Counted from the stretch's first letter, positions 41,576 to 53,011 are shown. The stretch: DNA of 64,000 nucleotides from Kingdonia uniflora (GCA_014058105.1 JACGCM010002894.1:2045455-2109454), one strand, 5' to 3'. Notes: generated by a model from the sequence alone, not told the origin. A program made the numbers and translations.

Positions 41576-41766
41576 GTAAGCAATTGTAGTTAATATTACC
41601 ATTAACCAGTCCACTTTGTTCCCCACTTGACCACCGGCGTGCCACTCGCCAAATCGTATCGCCCACACAAACGATACGCTGTCCAATGCGTCAAGATAGA
41701 GTGCCGAAGCCAGCAACGGCCTATAAGTGAAAGCTTTGAGCTGATAAAACACAAAACTCAAAATGT

Positions 41767-41885
41767 GGGGCGCAACACGAGAACTTCCCCGGAGGTCACC
41801 CATCCTAGTACTATTCTTGCCCAAGCACGCTTAACTACGGAGTTCTGATGGGATCCGGTGCATTAATGTTGGTATGACCGCATCC
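41767..41885 (-). rRNA. 5S rRNA: 5S rRNA gene
   Basis: Full length, 119 nt. Control-region changes at nt 96, 72, 68; nt 3 changed. Confidence 0.93.
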
Positions 41886-42077
41886 GTAAGCAATTACAGT
41901 TAATATTACCTTCTACCAGTCCACCTTCTTCCCGTACATGACCGCCGGCCTGCCACTCGTAAAAATGTATCGCCCACACAAACGATACGCAGTCCCATGC
42001 GTCAAAATAGAGTGCGGTTGCCAGCAACGGCTTATAAGTGACAGCTTTGAGTTGACAAAACACAAAACTCAAAAAGT

Positions 42078-42196
42078 AAGGTGCAAGACGAGGTCTTCCC
42101 CGGATGTAACCCATCCTAGTACTACTCTCGCAAAAGATCGCTTAACTGCGGAGTTCTGATGGCATCTGGTATATTAGTGCTGGTATGATCGCACCC
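42078..42196 (-). rRNA. 5S rRNA: 5S rRNA gene, diverged
   Basis: Full length, 119 nt. Control-region changes at nt 96, 92, 89, 65, 64, 60, 59. Paralogue of 40716-40834. Confidence 0.9.
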
Positions 42197-42388
42197 GTAA
42201 GCAATTGCAGTAAATATTAGCTTCTACCAGTCCACCTACTTCCCCAACTTAACCGCCGGCGTGCCGCTCGCCAAAGCGTATCGCCGACACAAACGATACG
42301 CAGTCCCATGCGTCAAGATTGTCTGCGGAAGCCAGCAACGGCCTATAAGTGAAAGCTTTGAGTTGACAAAACACAAAACTCAAAAAGT

Positions 42389-42507
42389 GGGGTGCAACAC
42401 GAGGACTTCCCTGGAGGTCACCCATCCTAGTACTTCTGTCGCCCAAGCACGCTTAGCTGCGGAGTTCCGGTAGGATCCGTTGTATTAGTGCTGGTATGAT
42501 CGCACCC
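42389..42507 (-). rRNA. 5S rRNA: 5S rRNA gene
   Basis: Full length, 119 nt. Control-region changes at nt 96, 73, 70, 52. Confidence 0.93.
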
Positions 42508-42699
42508 GTAAGCAACTGCATTTATTATTACCTTCTTCCAGTCCACCTTCTTCCCCCACTTGACCGCCGGCATACCACTCGCCAAAACGTATCGTCCACA
42601 CAAACGATACGCAGTCCCATGCGTCAAGATAGAGTGCGGAGGCCAGCAACGACCTTTAAGTGAAATCTTTTAGTTGACAAAGCACAAACCTCAAAAAGT

Positions 42700-42818
42700 G
42701 GGGTGCAACACGTGGACTTCCCTGGAGGTCGCCCATCCTAGTACTACTCTCGACCAAGCACGCTTAAATGCGGAGCTCTGATGGGATCCAGTGCATTAGT
42801 GCTGGAATGATCGCACCC
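42700..42818 (-). rRNA. 5S rRNA: 5S rRNA gene
   Basis: Full length, 119 nt. Control-region changes at nt 96, 88, 66, 51. Confidence 0.93.
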
Positions 42819-43017
42819 GTAAGCAATTGCAGTAAATATTACCTTCTACCAGTCTACCTTCTTCCCTCACTTGACCGCCGCCGTGCCACTCGCCAAAACG
42901 TATCGCCCACACAAACGATACGCAGTCCCATCCGTCAAGATAGAGTGCGGAATCCAGCAACGGCCTATAAGTGAAAGTTTTGAGTTGACAAAACACAAAA
43001 CACAAAACTCAAAAAGT

Positions 43018-43136
43018 GGGGTGCAACACGAGAACTTCCCAGGAGGTCACCCATCCTTGTACTACTCTCGCCAAAGAACGCTTAACTGCGGAGTTCTTAT
43101 GGCATCTGGTATATTAGTGCTGGTATGATCGCACCC
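43018..43136 (-). rRNA. 5S rRNA: 5S rRNA gene
   Basis: Full length, 119 nt. Control-region changes at nt 79, 64, 60. Confidence 0.94.
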
Positions 43137-43328
43137 GTAAGCAATTGCTGTTAATATTACCTTCAACAAGTCCCCATTCTTCCCCCAATTGACCGCCGGC
43201 GTGCCACTCGCCAAAATGTATTACCCACTCAAACGATACGCAGTCCCATGCGTCAACATAGAATGCGGAAGCCATCAAAGGCCAATAAGTGAAAGCTTTG
43301 AGTTGACAAAACACAAAGCTTAAAAGGT

Positions 43329-43447
43329 GGGGTGCAACACGAGGACTTCCCAGGATGTCACCCATCCTAGTACAACTCGCGCCTAAACACGCTTAACTTC
43401 GGAGTTCTGATAGGATCCGGTGCATTAGTGCTGGTATGATCGCACCC
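43329..43447 (-). rRNA. 5S rRNA: 5S rRNA gene
   Basis: Full length, 119 nt. Control-region changes at nt 92, 74, 69, 64, 61. Confidence 0.92.
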
Positions 43448-43638
43448 GTAAGCAATTGCAGTTAATATTACCTTCAACAAGTCCACATTCTTCCCCAAAT
43501 TGACCGCCGGCGTGCCACTCGCCAAGCGAATTTCCTAGTAAAACGATACGCTGTCCCATGCGTCAAGATAGAGTGCGGAAGCCATCAAAGGCCAATAAGT
43601 GAAAGGTTTGAGTTGGCAAAGCACAAAGTTCAAAAAGT

Positions 43639-43757
43639 GGGGTGCAACACGAGGACTTCCCAGAAGGTTGCCCATCCTAGTACTACTCTCGCCCAAGCAC
43701 GCTTGACAGCGGAGTTCTGATGGGATCCGGTGCATTAATGCTGGTATGATCGCACCC
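43639..43757 (-). rRNA. 5S rRNA: 5S rRNA gene
   Basis: Full length, 119 nt. Control-region changes at nt 94, 89, 88, 53, 50. Confidence 0.92.
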
Positions 43758-43949
43758 GTAAGCAATTGCAGTTATTACAACCTTCTACTATTCTGCCTTC
43801 GTCCACTAATTGACCGCCAGCGTGTCACTCGCCAAAGCGCATCGCCAACACAAACGATACGCGGTCCCATTCATGAAGATAGAGTGCGGATGCCATCAAC
43901 GGCCTATAAGTGAAAGCTTTCAGTTGACAAAGCACAAAACTCAAAAAGT

Positions 43950-44068
43950 GGGGTACAACACGAGAACTTCCCAAGATGTCACCCATCCTAGTACTACTCT
44001 CACCCAAGCACGCTTAACTTCGGAGTACTGATGTGATGCGGTGCTTTAGTCCTGGTATGATCGCACCC
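43950..44068 (-). rRNA. 5S rRNA: 5S rRNA gene
   Basis: Full length, 119 nt. Control-region changes at nt 95, 92, 67. Confidence 0.93.
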
Positions 44069-44260
44069 GTAAGCAAATGTATTTAATATTACCTTCTACA
44101 AGTCAACCTTCTTCACCCACTTGACCGCAGGCGCGCCACTCGCCAAAACGTATCGCCCACACAAACGATACCCAGTCCCATGCGTCAAGATAGAGTACGG
44201 AAGCCAGCAACGGCCTATAAGTAAAAATTTTGAGTTCACAAAGCAAAAAACTCAAAAAGT

Positions 44261-44379
44261 GGGGGGCAGGACGAGGACTTCCCAAGTGCTTACCCATCCT
44301 AGTACTACTCTCGCCCAAGAGCGCTTAGCTGCTGAGTTCTGATGGGATCCGGTGCATTATTACTGGTATGATTGCACCT
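44261..44379 (-). rRNA. 5S rRNA: 5S rRNA gene, diverged
   Basis: Full length, 119 nt. Control-region changes at nt 95, 93, 91, 89, 60, 59, 52. Confidence 0.9.
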
Positions 44380-44571
44380 GTAAGCAATTGCAGTTAATAT
44401 TACCTTGTACCAGTCCACTTTCTTCCCCCACTTGACCGCCGGCGTGCCACTCGCCAAATCGTATCGCCCACTCAAACGATACGCAGTCCCATGCTTCAAG
44501 ATAGAGTGTCGAAGCCAGCAACGGCCTATAAGTGAAAGCTTTGAGTTGATAAAACACAAAACTAAAAATGT

Positions 44572-44690
44572 GGGGTGCACCACGAGAACTTCCCCGGAGG
44601 TCACCCATCGTAGTACTACTCTCGCCCAAGCACGCTTAACTACGGAGTTCTGATGGGATCAGGTGCATTATTGCGGGTATGACCCCATCC
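44572..44690 (-). rRNA. 5S rRNA: 5S rRNA gene
   Basis: Full length, 119 nt. Control-region changes at nt 96, 81. Confidence 0.93.
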
Positions 44691-44882
44691 GTAAACAATT
44701 GCAGTTAATATTACCTTCTACCAGTCCACCTTCTTCCCGCACTTAACCGCCGGCCTGCCACTCACAAAAACGTATCGCCCACACAAACGATACGCAGATC
44801 CATGCGTCAAGATAGAGTGTGATAGCTAGCAACGGCTTATAAGTGAAAGCTTTGAGTTGTCAAAACAAAAAAATCAAAAAGT

Positions 44883-45001
44883 ATGGTGCAAGACGTGGAC
44901 TTCCCCGGATATTACCCGTCCTAGTACTACTCTCGCCCAAGAACGCTTAACTGCGGAGTTCTGATGGCATCCGGTATATTAGTGCTGGTATGATCACACC
45001 C
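44883..45001 (-). rRNA. 5S rRNA: 5S rRNA gene, diverged
   Basis: Full length, 119 nt. Control-region changes at nt 96, 92, 91, 89, 84, 60. Confidence 0.9.
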
Positions 45002-45192
45002 GTAAGCAATTATAGTTAATATTACCTTCTACCAGTCCACCTTCTTCCCCCACTTGACCGCCGGCGTGCCACTCGGCAAAGCGTATCGCCCACAAAAATT
45101 ATACGCAGTTCCATGCGTCAAGATGGAGTTCGGAAGCCCGCAACGGCCTATAAGTGAAAGCTTTGAGTTGACAAACCCAAAACCCAAAAAGT

Positions 45193-45310
45193 GAGTGCAA
45201 CACGAGGACTTTTCAGGAGGTCGCCCATCCAAGTACTCCTCTCGACCAACCCCGCTTAACTGCGGAGTTCTGATGGGATCCGGTACATTAGTGCCGGTAT
45301 GATCGCACCG
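45193..45310 (-). rRNA. 5S rRNA: 5S rRNA gene, diverged
   Basis: 118 nt. Changes at nt 99, 98, 88, 80, 73, 66, 61, 59; nt 1 changed. Confidence 0.89.
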
Positions 45311-45501
45311 GTAAGCAATTGCATTTAATATTACCTTCAACCAGTCCACCTAATTCCCCCACTTGACCGTCGGCGTGTCACTCGCAAAACATATCGGCCA
45401 CACAATCGATACGCGCTCCCATGGATCAAGATAGAGTGCGGAAGCCAGCAACAGCCAATAAGTGAAAACTTTGAGTTGACAAATCACAAAACTCAAAAGG
45501 T

Positions 45502-45620
45502 TGGGTGAAACACGTAGACTTCTCAAGAGGTCACCCATCCTAGTACTTCTCTCGCCCAAGCACGCTTAACTACAGAGTTCTGACGGGATCCGATGTATTA
45601 GTGCTGGTATGATCGCATCC
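45502..45620 (-). rRNA. 5S rRNA: 5S rRNA gene
   Basis: Full length, 119 nt. Control-region changes at nt 98, 95, 73; nt 3 changed. Confidence 0.92.
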
Positions 45621-45812
45621 GTAAGCAATTGCAGTTAAAATTACCTTTTACCAGTCCGCCTTCATCACCCACATGACCGCCGGCGTGCCACACGCCAAAA
45701 TGTATCGCCCACACAAACATTGCGCCGTCCCATGCGTCAAGAGATAGTGCGGAAGCCAGCAACGGCCTATAAGTGAAAGCTTTGAGTTTACAAAACACAA
45801 AACTCAAAAAAT

Positions 45813-45931
45813 AGGGTGCAACACGAGGACCTCCCAGGAGGTCACCCATCCTAGTACTACTTTCGCCCAAGCACGCTTAACTGCGGAGTTCTAATGGGAT
45901 CCGGTGCATTAGTGCAGGTATGATCGCACCC
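45813..45931 (-). rRNA. 5S rRNA: 5S rRNA gene
   Basis: Full length, 119 nt. One control-region change, nt 70. Its 5' end corresponds to the remnant at 2789-2820. Confidence 0.95.
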
Positions 45932-46123
45932 GTTAGCAATTGCAGTTAATATTAGCTTCTACCAGCCCACCTTCTTCCCCCAATTGGCCGACGGCGTGCC
46001 ACTCGCCAAAACGCATCGCCCACACAAAAGATACGCAGTCCCATGCATCAAAATAGAGTGCGGATGACAGTAATGGCCTATAAGTGAAAGCTTTGAGTCG
46101 ACAAAACTCAAACCTCAAAAAGT

Positions 46124-46242
46124 GGGGTGCAACACGGTGTCTTTCCAGGAGGTCACCCATCCTAGTACTACTCTCGCCCAAACACGGTTTACTGCGAAGT
46201 TCTGAAGGGATCAGGTACATTAGTGCGGGTATGATAGCACCC
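46124..46242 (-). rRNA. 5S rRNA: 5S rRNA gene
   Basis: Full length, 119 nt. Changes at nt 99, 61, 56, 53. Confidence 0.92.
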
Positions 46243-46434
46243 GTAAGCAATTGCAGTTAATATTACCTTCTACCAGTCCACCATTTTCCCACACTTGACC
46301 GCCGGCGGGCCAAATGCCAAAACGTATCGCCTACAAAAATTATACGCAGTCCCATGCGTCAAGATAGAGTGCGGAATCCCACATCAGCCTATAAGTGAAA
46401 GCTTTGAGTTGACAAAACGTAAAACTCACAAAGT

Positions 46435-46553
46435 GGGGTGCAACACGTGGACTTCCCAAGAGGTCGCCCATCCTAGTACTACTCTCGACCAACCACGCTT
46501 AACTGCGGAGTTCTGATGGGATCCGGTGCATTAGTGCTGGTATGATCGCAACC
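46435..46553 (-). rRNA. 5S rRNA: 5S rRNA gene
   Basis: Full length, 119 nt. Control-region changes at nt 95, 88, 66, 61. Confidence 0.93.
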
Positions 46554-46745
46554 GAAAGCAATTGCAATTAATATTACCTTCTACCTGTCCACCTTCTTAC
46601 CGCACTTGATCGCCGGCGTGCCACTCGCCAAAATGTATCGCCCACACAAACGATACGCAGTCACATGCGTCAAGATAGAGTTTGAAAGCCCGCAACGGCC
46701 TATATATGAAAGCTTTGAGTAAACAAAACCCAAAACCCAAAAAGT

Positions 46746-46863
46746 GGGTGCAACACGAGGACTTCCCAGGAGGTCACCCATCCAAGTACTACTCTCGCCC
46801 AAGCACGCTTCACTGCGGAGTTTTGATGGGATCCGGTGCATTATTGCCGGTATGATCGCACCC
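46746..46863 (-). rRNA. 5S rRNA: 5S rRNA gene
   Basis: 118 nt. Control-region changes at nt 80, 53. Confidence 0.93.
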
Positions 46864-47054
46864 GTAAGCAATTGCATTTAATTTTACCTTCTACCAGTCC
46901 ACCTTCTTCCCCCACTTGACCGTCGGCATGCCACTCGCAAAACGAATCGACCACACAAACGATACGCGGTCCTATGCATCAAGATAGAGTACGGAAGCCA
47001 GCAACGGCCAATAAGTGAAAACTTAGAGTTAGCAAAGCACAAATCTCAAAAAGT

Positions 47055-47173
47055 TGGGTGTAACACGTGGACTTCACAAGAGGTCACCCATCCTAGTACT
47101 TCTCTTGCCCAAGTACGCTTAACTACAGAGTTCTGACGGGATCCGGTGCATTAGTACTGGTATGATCGCATCC
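47055..47173 (-). rRNA. 5S rRNA: 5S rRNA gene
   Basis: Full length, 119 nt. Control-region changes at nt 98, 95, 73, 68, 60. Confidence 0.92.
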
Positions 47174-47365
47174 GTAAGCAATTGCAGTTAATATTACCTT
47201 CAACCAGTCTGCCTTCATCCCCCACTTGACCGCCGGCGTGCCACACGCTAAAACGTGTCCCCCACACAAACGACACGCAGTCCCATGCGTCCAGATAGAT
47301 TGCGGAAGCCAGCAACGACCTATAAGTGAAAGCTTTGAGTTTACAAAACAAAAAACACAAAAAGT

Positions 47366-47484
47366 GGGGTGCAACACGAGGACTTCCCAGGAGGTCATCC
47401 ATCCTAGTACTACTCTCGCCCAAACATGCTTAACAGCGGAGTTCTGATGGGATCCGGTGCATTAGTACTGGTATGATCGCACCC
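47366..47484 (-). rRNA. 5S rRNA: 5S rRNA gene
   Basis: Full length, 119 nt. Control-region changes at nt 87, 61, 58, 50. Confidence 0.93.
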
Positions 47485-47676
47485 GTAAGCAATTGCTGTT
47501 AATATTAACTACAACCAGTCCACCTTCTTCCCCTACTTGACCGCCGGCGTGCCACTCGCCAAAACATATCTCCCACATAAACGATAGGCAGTCCAATGCG
47601 TCATGATAGAGTGTGGAAGCCCGCAACGGCCTATAAGTGGAAGTTTTGAGTTGACAAAACACAAAACTCAATAAGT

Positions 47677-47795
47677 AGGGTGCAACACGAGGACTTCCCT
47701 GGAGGTCATCCATCCTAGTACTATTCTCGCCCAAGCACGATTAACTACAGAGTTCTGATAGGATTCGGTTCATTAGTGCTGGTATGATCGCACCC
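47677..47795 (-). rRNA. 5S rRNA: 5S rRNA gene
   Basis: Full length, 119 nt. Control-region changes at nt 96, 87, 72, 56. Confidence 0.93.
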
Positions 47796-47994
47796 GTAAG
47801 CAATTGTATTTAATATTACCTTCTACCAGTCCACCTTCTTCCCCCACTTGACCGCCGGCGTGCCGCTCGCCAAAACGTGTCGCCAACACAGACGATACGC
47901 AGTCCCATGCATCAAGATATAGTGCGGATGCCAGCAACGGCCTATAAGGGAAAGCTTTGAGTTTACAAAACACAAAACTCAAAACTCAAAAAGT

Positions 47995-48003
47995 GGGGTG
48001 CAA
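47995..48003 (-). pseudogene. 5S 3'-terminal stub (9 nt) in rearranged spacer
   Basis: Second copy of the structure at 4885-4893, with the same duplicated CTATAAGT pieces downstream. Confidence 0.8.
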
Positions 48004-48095
48004 ACGATACGCAACGACCTATAAGTGGAAGCTCTCAACGGACTATAAGTTAAAGCTTTGAGTTGACAAAACACAAAACTCAAAACTCAAAAAGT

Positions 48096-48214
48096 AGGGT
48101 GCAACACGGGGACTTCCCTTGAGGTCAACCATCCTTGTTCTACTCTCGTCCAAGCACGCTTAACTGCGAAGTTCAGATGGGATCCGGTGCATTAGTGTAG
48201 GTATGATCGCACTC
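48096..48214 (-). rRNA. 5S rRNA: 5S rRNA gene, diverged
   Basis: Full length, 119 nt. Control-region changes at nt 96, 95, 87, 79, 76, 66. Confidence 0.9.
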
Positions 48215-48406
48215 GTTAGTAATTGTATTTAATATTACCTTCTACCGGTCCACCTTTTACCCCCACTTGACCCCCGGCGTGCCATTAGCCAAAACTTATC
48301 TCCCACTCAGACGATACGTAGTCCCATTCGTCAAGATAGAGTGCGGAAGCCAGCAACGGCCTATAAGTGAAAGCTTTGAGTTGATAAAATACAAAACTTT
48401 AAAAGC

Positions 48407-48508
48407 TGGGTGCAACACGAGTACTTCCTAGTATTACTCTCGCCTAAACACGCTTTACTGCGGAGTTCTGATGGGATCCGGTGCATTAGAGTTGGTATGA
48501 TCGCACCC
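48407..48508 (-). pseudogene. 5S gene lacking most of the C box (102 nt)
   Basis: A 17-nt deletion removes RNA nt about 81-97. The left counterpart at 5297-5415 is intact. Confidence 0.92.
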
Positions 48509-48699
48509 GTAAGAATATGAATTAAAATTACGCTCTACCAATTCAAGTTCTCCCCGCACTTGACCGCCGGTGTGCCACTCGCCAAAACCTATCGCCAAAT
48601 AAAACGATACGCAGTCCCATGCGTTAAGATAGAGTGCGGAAGCCCGCAACGGCCTATAAGTAAAAGCGTTGAGTTGACAAAACACAAAACTCAAAAATT

Positions 48700-48818
48700 G
48701 GGGTGCAACACGAGGACTTCCCAAGAGGTCACCCATGCTAGTACTACTCTCGTCAAAGCACGCTTAACTATGGAGTTCTGATGGGATCCAGAGCATTAGT
48801 GCTGGTATGATCGAACCC
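48700..48818 (-). rRNA. 5S rRNA: 5S rRNA gene
   Basis: Full length, 119 nt. Control-region changes at nt 95, 82, 66, 64. Confidence 0.92.
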
Positions 48819-49017
48819 GTAAGCAATTACATTTAATATTACCTTTTACCAGTCCGCCTTCTTCCCCCACTTGACCGCCGGCGTCCCACTCGCCAAAACG
48901 TATCGCCCAAACAAACGATACACATTCCCATGCGTCAAGAGAGAGTGCGGAAGCCAGCAACGGCCTAGAAGTGAAAGCTTTGTGTTGACAAAACACAAAA
49001 CACAAAACTCAAAACGT

Positions 49018-49136
49018 GGGGCGCAACACGTGGACCTCACAGGAGGTCACCCATCCTAGTACTACTCTCGCCTAAACACTCTTAGCAGCGGAGTTCTGAT
49101 GGGATCCGGTGCATTAGTGCTGGTATGATCGCACCC
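49018..49136 (-). rRNA. 5S rRNA: 5S rRNA gene
   Basis: Full length, 119 nt. Control-region changes at nt 98, 64, 61, 57, 52, 50. Confidence 0.91.
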
Positions 49137-49335
49137 GTAAGCAATTGCATTTAATATTACCTTCAACCAGTCCACCTTCTTCCCGCACTTGAACGCCGGC
49201 GTGCCATTCACCAATACGTATCTCCCACACAAACGATACGCAGTCCCATGCGTCAAGATAGAGTGCGGAAGCCAGCAACGGCCTATAAGTGAAAGCTCTG
49301 AGTTTACAAAGCACAAAACTCAAAACACAAAAAGT

Positions 49336-49454
49336 GGGGTGCAACACGAGGACTTCCCAGGTGGTCACCCATCCTAGTACTACTCTCGCCAAAGCACGCT
49401 TAACTGCGGAGTTCTGAAGGGATCCGGTGTATTAGTGCTAGTATGATCGTACCC
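49336..49454 (-). rRNA. 5S rRNA: 5S rRNA gene
   Basis: Full length, 119 nt. Control-region changes at nt 93, 64. Confidence 0.94.
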
Positions 49455-49646
49455 GTAAGAAATTGCAGTTAATAATACCTTCTACCAGTCCACCTTCTTA
49501 CTGCCCTTGACCGCCGGCGTGCCCCTCGCAAAGACGTATCACCCACACAAACGATAGGCATTCCCATGCGCTAAGATAGTGTGCGGAATCCAGCAACGAC
49601 CTATAAGTAAAAGCTTTGAGTTGGCAAAACTCAAAACTCAAAAAGT

Positions 49647-49765
49647 GGGGTGCAACACGAGGACTTCCCAGAAGGTCACCCATGCTAGTACTACTCTCGT
49701 CCAAGCACGCTTAACAGCGGAGTTCTGATGGGATCCGGTGCATTAGTGCTGGTATGATCGCACCC
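49647..49765 (-). rRNA. 5S rRNA: 5S rRNA gene
   Basis: Full length, 119 nt. Control-region changes at nt 94, 82, 66, 50. Confidence 0.93.
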
Positions 49766-49957
49766 GTAAGTAATTACATTTAATATTACCTTTTACCTGT
49801 CCACCATCTTCCCCCACTTAACCGCCGGCGTGCCACTCGCCTAAACGTATCGCCCAAATAAACGATACACAGTCCCATGCGTCAAGATAGAATGCGGAAG
49901 CCAACAACGGCCTATAAGTTAAAGCTTTGAGTTGACAAAATACAAAACTCAAAATGT

Positions 49958-50076
49958 CGGGTGCAACACGTGGACTTCCCAGGAGGTCGCCCATCCAAGT
50001 ACTACTCTCGCCCAAACACGCTTAACTGCGGAGTTCTGATGGGATCCGCTGCATTAGTGCCTGTATGATCGCACCC
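49958..50076 (-). rRNA. 5S rRNA: 5S rRNA gene
   Basis: Full length, 119 nt. Control-region changes at nt 88, 80, 61. Confidence 0.94.
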
Positions 50077-50267
50077 GAAAGCAATTGTATTTAATATTTC
50101 CATCTCCAGTCCACCTTCTTCCCGCACTTGACCGCCGGCGTGCCATTCGCCAAAACGTATCGCTCACACAAACGATACGCAGTCCCATGCGTCAAGATAG
50201 AGTGCGGAGGCCAGCAACGGACTATAAGTGAAAGCTCTGAGTTTACAAAACACAAAACTCAAAAAGT

Positions 50268-50386
50268 GCGGTGCAACACGAGGACTTCCCAGGAGGTAGC
50301 CCATCCTAGTACTACTCTCGCCCAAGCACGCTTAACTGCGGAGTTCTGATGGGATCCGGTGCATTAGTGCTGGTATGATCGCACCC
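50268..50386 (-). rRNA. 5S rRNA: 5S rRNA gene
   Basis: Full length, 119 nt. Control-region changes at nt 89, 88. Confidence 0.95.
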
Positions 50387-50577
50387 GTACGTAATTGCAG
50401 TTAAAATAAGCTTCTACCTGTCCACCTTCTTCCCCCACTTGACCACCGGCGTGCCACACTCCAAACCGTATCGCCCACACAAACGATACGCAGTCCCATG
50501 CGTTAAGATAGTGTGCGGGAGCCCGCAACGGCCTATAAGTGAAACTTTGAGTTGACAAAACACAAAACTCAAAAAGT

Positions 50578-50696
50578 GGGGTGCAACACGAGGACTTCCC
50601 CGGAGGTCATCCATCCTAGTACTACTCTCCCCCAAGCACGCTTAACTGCGGAGTTCCGATGGGATCCGGAGCATTAGTGCTGGTATGATCGCACCG
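50578..50696 (-). rRNA. 5S rRNA: 5S rRNA gene
   Basis: Full length, 119 nt. Control-region changes at nt 96, 87, 67; nt 1 changed. Upstream is scrambled as at 7590-7640. Confidence 0.92.
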
Positions 50697-50715
50697 GTAT
50701 GGAATGGCAGGTAAT

Positions 50716-50746
50716 ATTAGTGCTGGTATGATCCGGTGCATTAGTG
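50716..50746 (-). pseudogene. Scrambled 5S 5'-end fragments
   Basis: Second copy of the 7609-7640 scramble, one base shorter. Confidence 0.82.
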
Positions 50747-50841
50747 TAGTCCCATACGTCAAGATAGAGTGCGGTAGCTCGTAACGGTCTATAAGTTAAA
50801 GCTTTAAGTTGAAAAAACTCAAAACTCAAAATTCAAAAAGT

Positions 50842-50959
50842 GGGGTACAACACGGGGGATTCCCAGGAGGTCAACCATCCTAGTTCTACTCCCCCAAAGC
50901 ACGCCTAACTGGGGAGTTCAGATGGGTTCCGGTGCATTAGTGCTGGTATGATTGCACCC
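50842..50959 (-). rRNA. 5S rRNA: 5S rRNA gene
   Basis: 118 nt: one base lost in the intermediate-element region relative to 7735-7853. Other changes at nt 87, 76, 55. Confidence 0.9.
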
Positions 50960-51151
50960 GTAAGCAATTGCAGTTAATATTAGCTAAAACAAGTCCACCT
51001 TCTTCCCCCATTTGACCGCCGGCGTCCCACTCGCCAAAACGTATCGCCCAAACACACGATACACAGTTCCATGCGTCAAGAGGGAGTGCGGAAGCCAACA
51101 ACGGCCTATATGTGAAAGCTTTGAGTTGACAAAACACCAAACTCAAAATGT

Positions 51152-51269
51152 GGGGTGCAACACATGGACTTCCCGGAGGTTGCCCATCCTAGTACTACTC
51201 TCGCCCAAACACGCTTAACTGCGGAGTTCTGATGGGATCCGGTGCAATAGTGCTGGTATGATCGCACCC
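51152..51269 (-). rRNA. 5S rRNA: 5S rRNA gene, hybrid
   Basis: 118 nt, one base lost near nt 96. The RNA 3' part and downstream spacer match 8046-8164; the 5' part and upstream spacer match 8667-8785. Two units (622 bp) between them are absent. Confidence 0.92.
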
Positions 51270-51461
51270 GTAAGAAATTGCAGTTAATATTTTCTTCTGC
51301 CAGTCCACCAACTTCCCCCACTTGACCGCCGGCGTGCCACTCGCCAAAACGTAACGCCTACACAAATGATACGCAGTCCCATGCATCAAGATAGAGTGCG
51401 GAAGCCACCAACGGCCTATAAATGAAATCTTTGAGTTTATAAAACACAAAACTCAAAAAGT

Positions 51462-51580
51462 GGGATGCGACACAAGGACTTCCCCGGAGGTCATCTATCC
51501 TAGTACTAGTCTCGCCCAAACCCGATTAACTTCGGTGTTATGAAGGGATGCGGTGCATTAGTGCTGGTATGATCGCACCC
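51462..51580 (-). rRNA. 5S rRNA: 5S rRNA gene, diverged
   Basis: Full length, 119 nt. Control-region changes at nt 96, 87, 85, 72, 61, 59, 56. Confidence 0.9.
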
Positions 51581-51711
51581 GTAGGCAATTGTAGTTAATA
51601 TTACCTTCTACCTGTCCACCTTCATCCCGTACTTGACCGCCGGCGTGCCACTCGCCAAAACGTATCGCCCACACAAACGATACGCAGTCCCATGCGTCAA
51701 GACAAAGTGCC

Positions 51712-51767
51712 GTTAACTGCGGAGTTCTGAAGGGATCCAGTGCATTAGTGCTGGTATGATTGCACCC
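51712..51767 (-). pseudogene. 5S 5'-half remnant (56 nt)
   Basis: Same junction as 9228-9283: RNA nt 1-56 joined to the GTCAAGA spacer element. It sits in the gap 51581-51959. Confidence 0.9.
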
Positions 51768-51959
51768 GTAGGCAATTGTTGTTAATATTACCTTCTACCT
51801 GTCCACCTTCTTCCCCTACTTAACCGCCGGGGTCCCACTCGCCAAAAGGTATTGCCCAAACAAACGATATACAGTCCCATGCGTCAAGAGAGAGTGCGGA
51901 AGCCAACAACGGCCTATAAGTGAAAGCTTTGAGTTGACAAAACACCAAACTCAAAATGT

Positions 51960-52078
51960 GGGGTGCAACACGTGGACTTCCCAGGAGGTCACCCATCCTA
52001 GTACTACTCTCGCCCAAACACCCTTATCTGCGGAGTTCTGATGGGATCCGGTGTATTAGTGCTGGTATGATCACACCC
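51960..52078 (-). rRNA. 5S rRNA: 5S rRNA gene
   Basis: Full length, 119 nt. Control-region changes at nt 61, 57, 52. Confidence 0.94.
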
Positions 52079-52270
52079 GTAAGCAATTACAGTTAATATT
52101 AGCTTCTACCAGTCCTCCTTCTTCCCCCACATGACCGGCGGCGTGCCACTCGCCAAAGCGTATCGCCCACACAAGCGATACGCAGTCCCATGCGTCAAGA
52201 TAGTTGGCAGAAGCCAGCAACGGCCTATAAGTGAAAGCTTTGAGTTGACAAAATACCAAACTAAAAATGT

Positions 52271-52389
52271 GGGATGCAACACGTGGACTTCAAAGGAGGT
52301 CACCCATTCTAGTACTATTCTCTCCCAAGCACGCATAACTGAGGAGTTCTGATGGGATCCGGTGTATTAGTGCTGGTATGATCGTACCC
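52271..52389 (-). rRNA. 5S rRNA: 5S rRNA gene
   Basis: Full length, 119 nt. Control-region changes at nt 98, 97, 82, 72, 67, 55. Duplicated at 52893-53011. Confidence 0.91.
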
Positions 52390-52581
52390 GTAAGAAATTA
52401 CAGTTAATAATACCTTCAACCAGTCTACCTTCTTACTGCACTTGACCGCCGGCGTGCCACTCGCCAAAACGTATCTCCCACACAAAAGATACGCAGTCCC
52501 ATGCGCTAAGATAGTGCGCGGAATCCAGCACCGGCCTATAAGTAAAAGCTTTGAGTTGACACGACACAAAACTCAAAAAGT

Positions 52582-52700
52582 GGAGTGCAACACGAGGAAT
52601 TCCCAGGAGGTCACCCATCCTAGTACTACTCTCGTCCAAGCACGCTTAACTGCGGAGTTCTGATGGGATCCGGTGCATTAGTGCTGGTATGATCGCACCC
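52582..52700 (-). rRNA. 5S rRNA: 5S rRNA gene
   Basis: Full length, 119 nt. One control-region change, nt 66. Near-identical copy at 53204-53322. Confidence 0.95.
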
Positions 52701-52892
52701 GTAAGCAATTGTATTTAGTATTACCTTTTACCAGTCCACCAACTTCCCCCACTTAACCGCCGGCGTGCCACTCGCTAAAACTTATCGCCCAAACAAACGA
52801 TACCCAGTCCGATGCGTCAAGATAGAGTGCGGTAGCTAGCAACGGCTTATAAGTGAAAGCTTTGAGTTGACAAAACACAAAACTCAAAATGC

Positions 52893-53011
52893 GGTGTGCA
52901 ACACGTGGACTTCAAAGGAGGTCACCCATTCTAGTACTATTATCGCCCAAGCACGCATAACTGAGGAGTTCTGATGGGATCCGGTGTATTAGTGCTGGTA
53001 TGATCGTACCC
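52893..53011 (-). rRNA. 5S rRNA: 5S rRNA gene
   Basis: Full length, 119 nt. Control-region changes at nt 98, 97, 82, 72, 70, 55. Confidence 0.91.
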
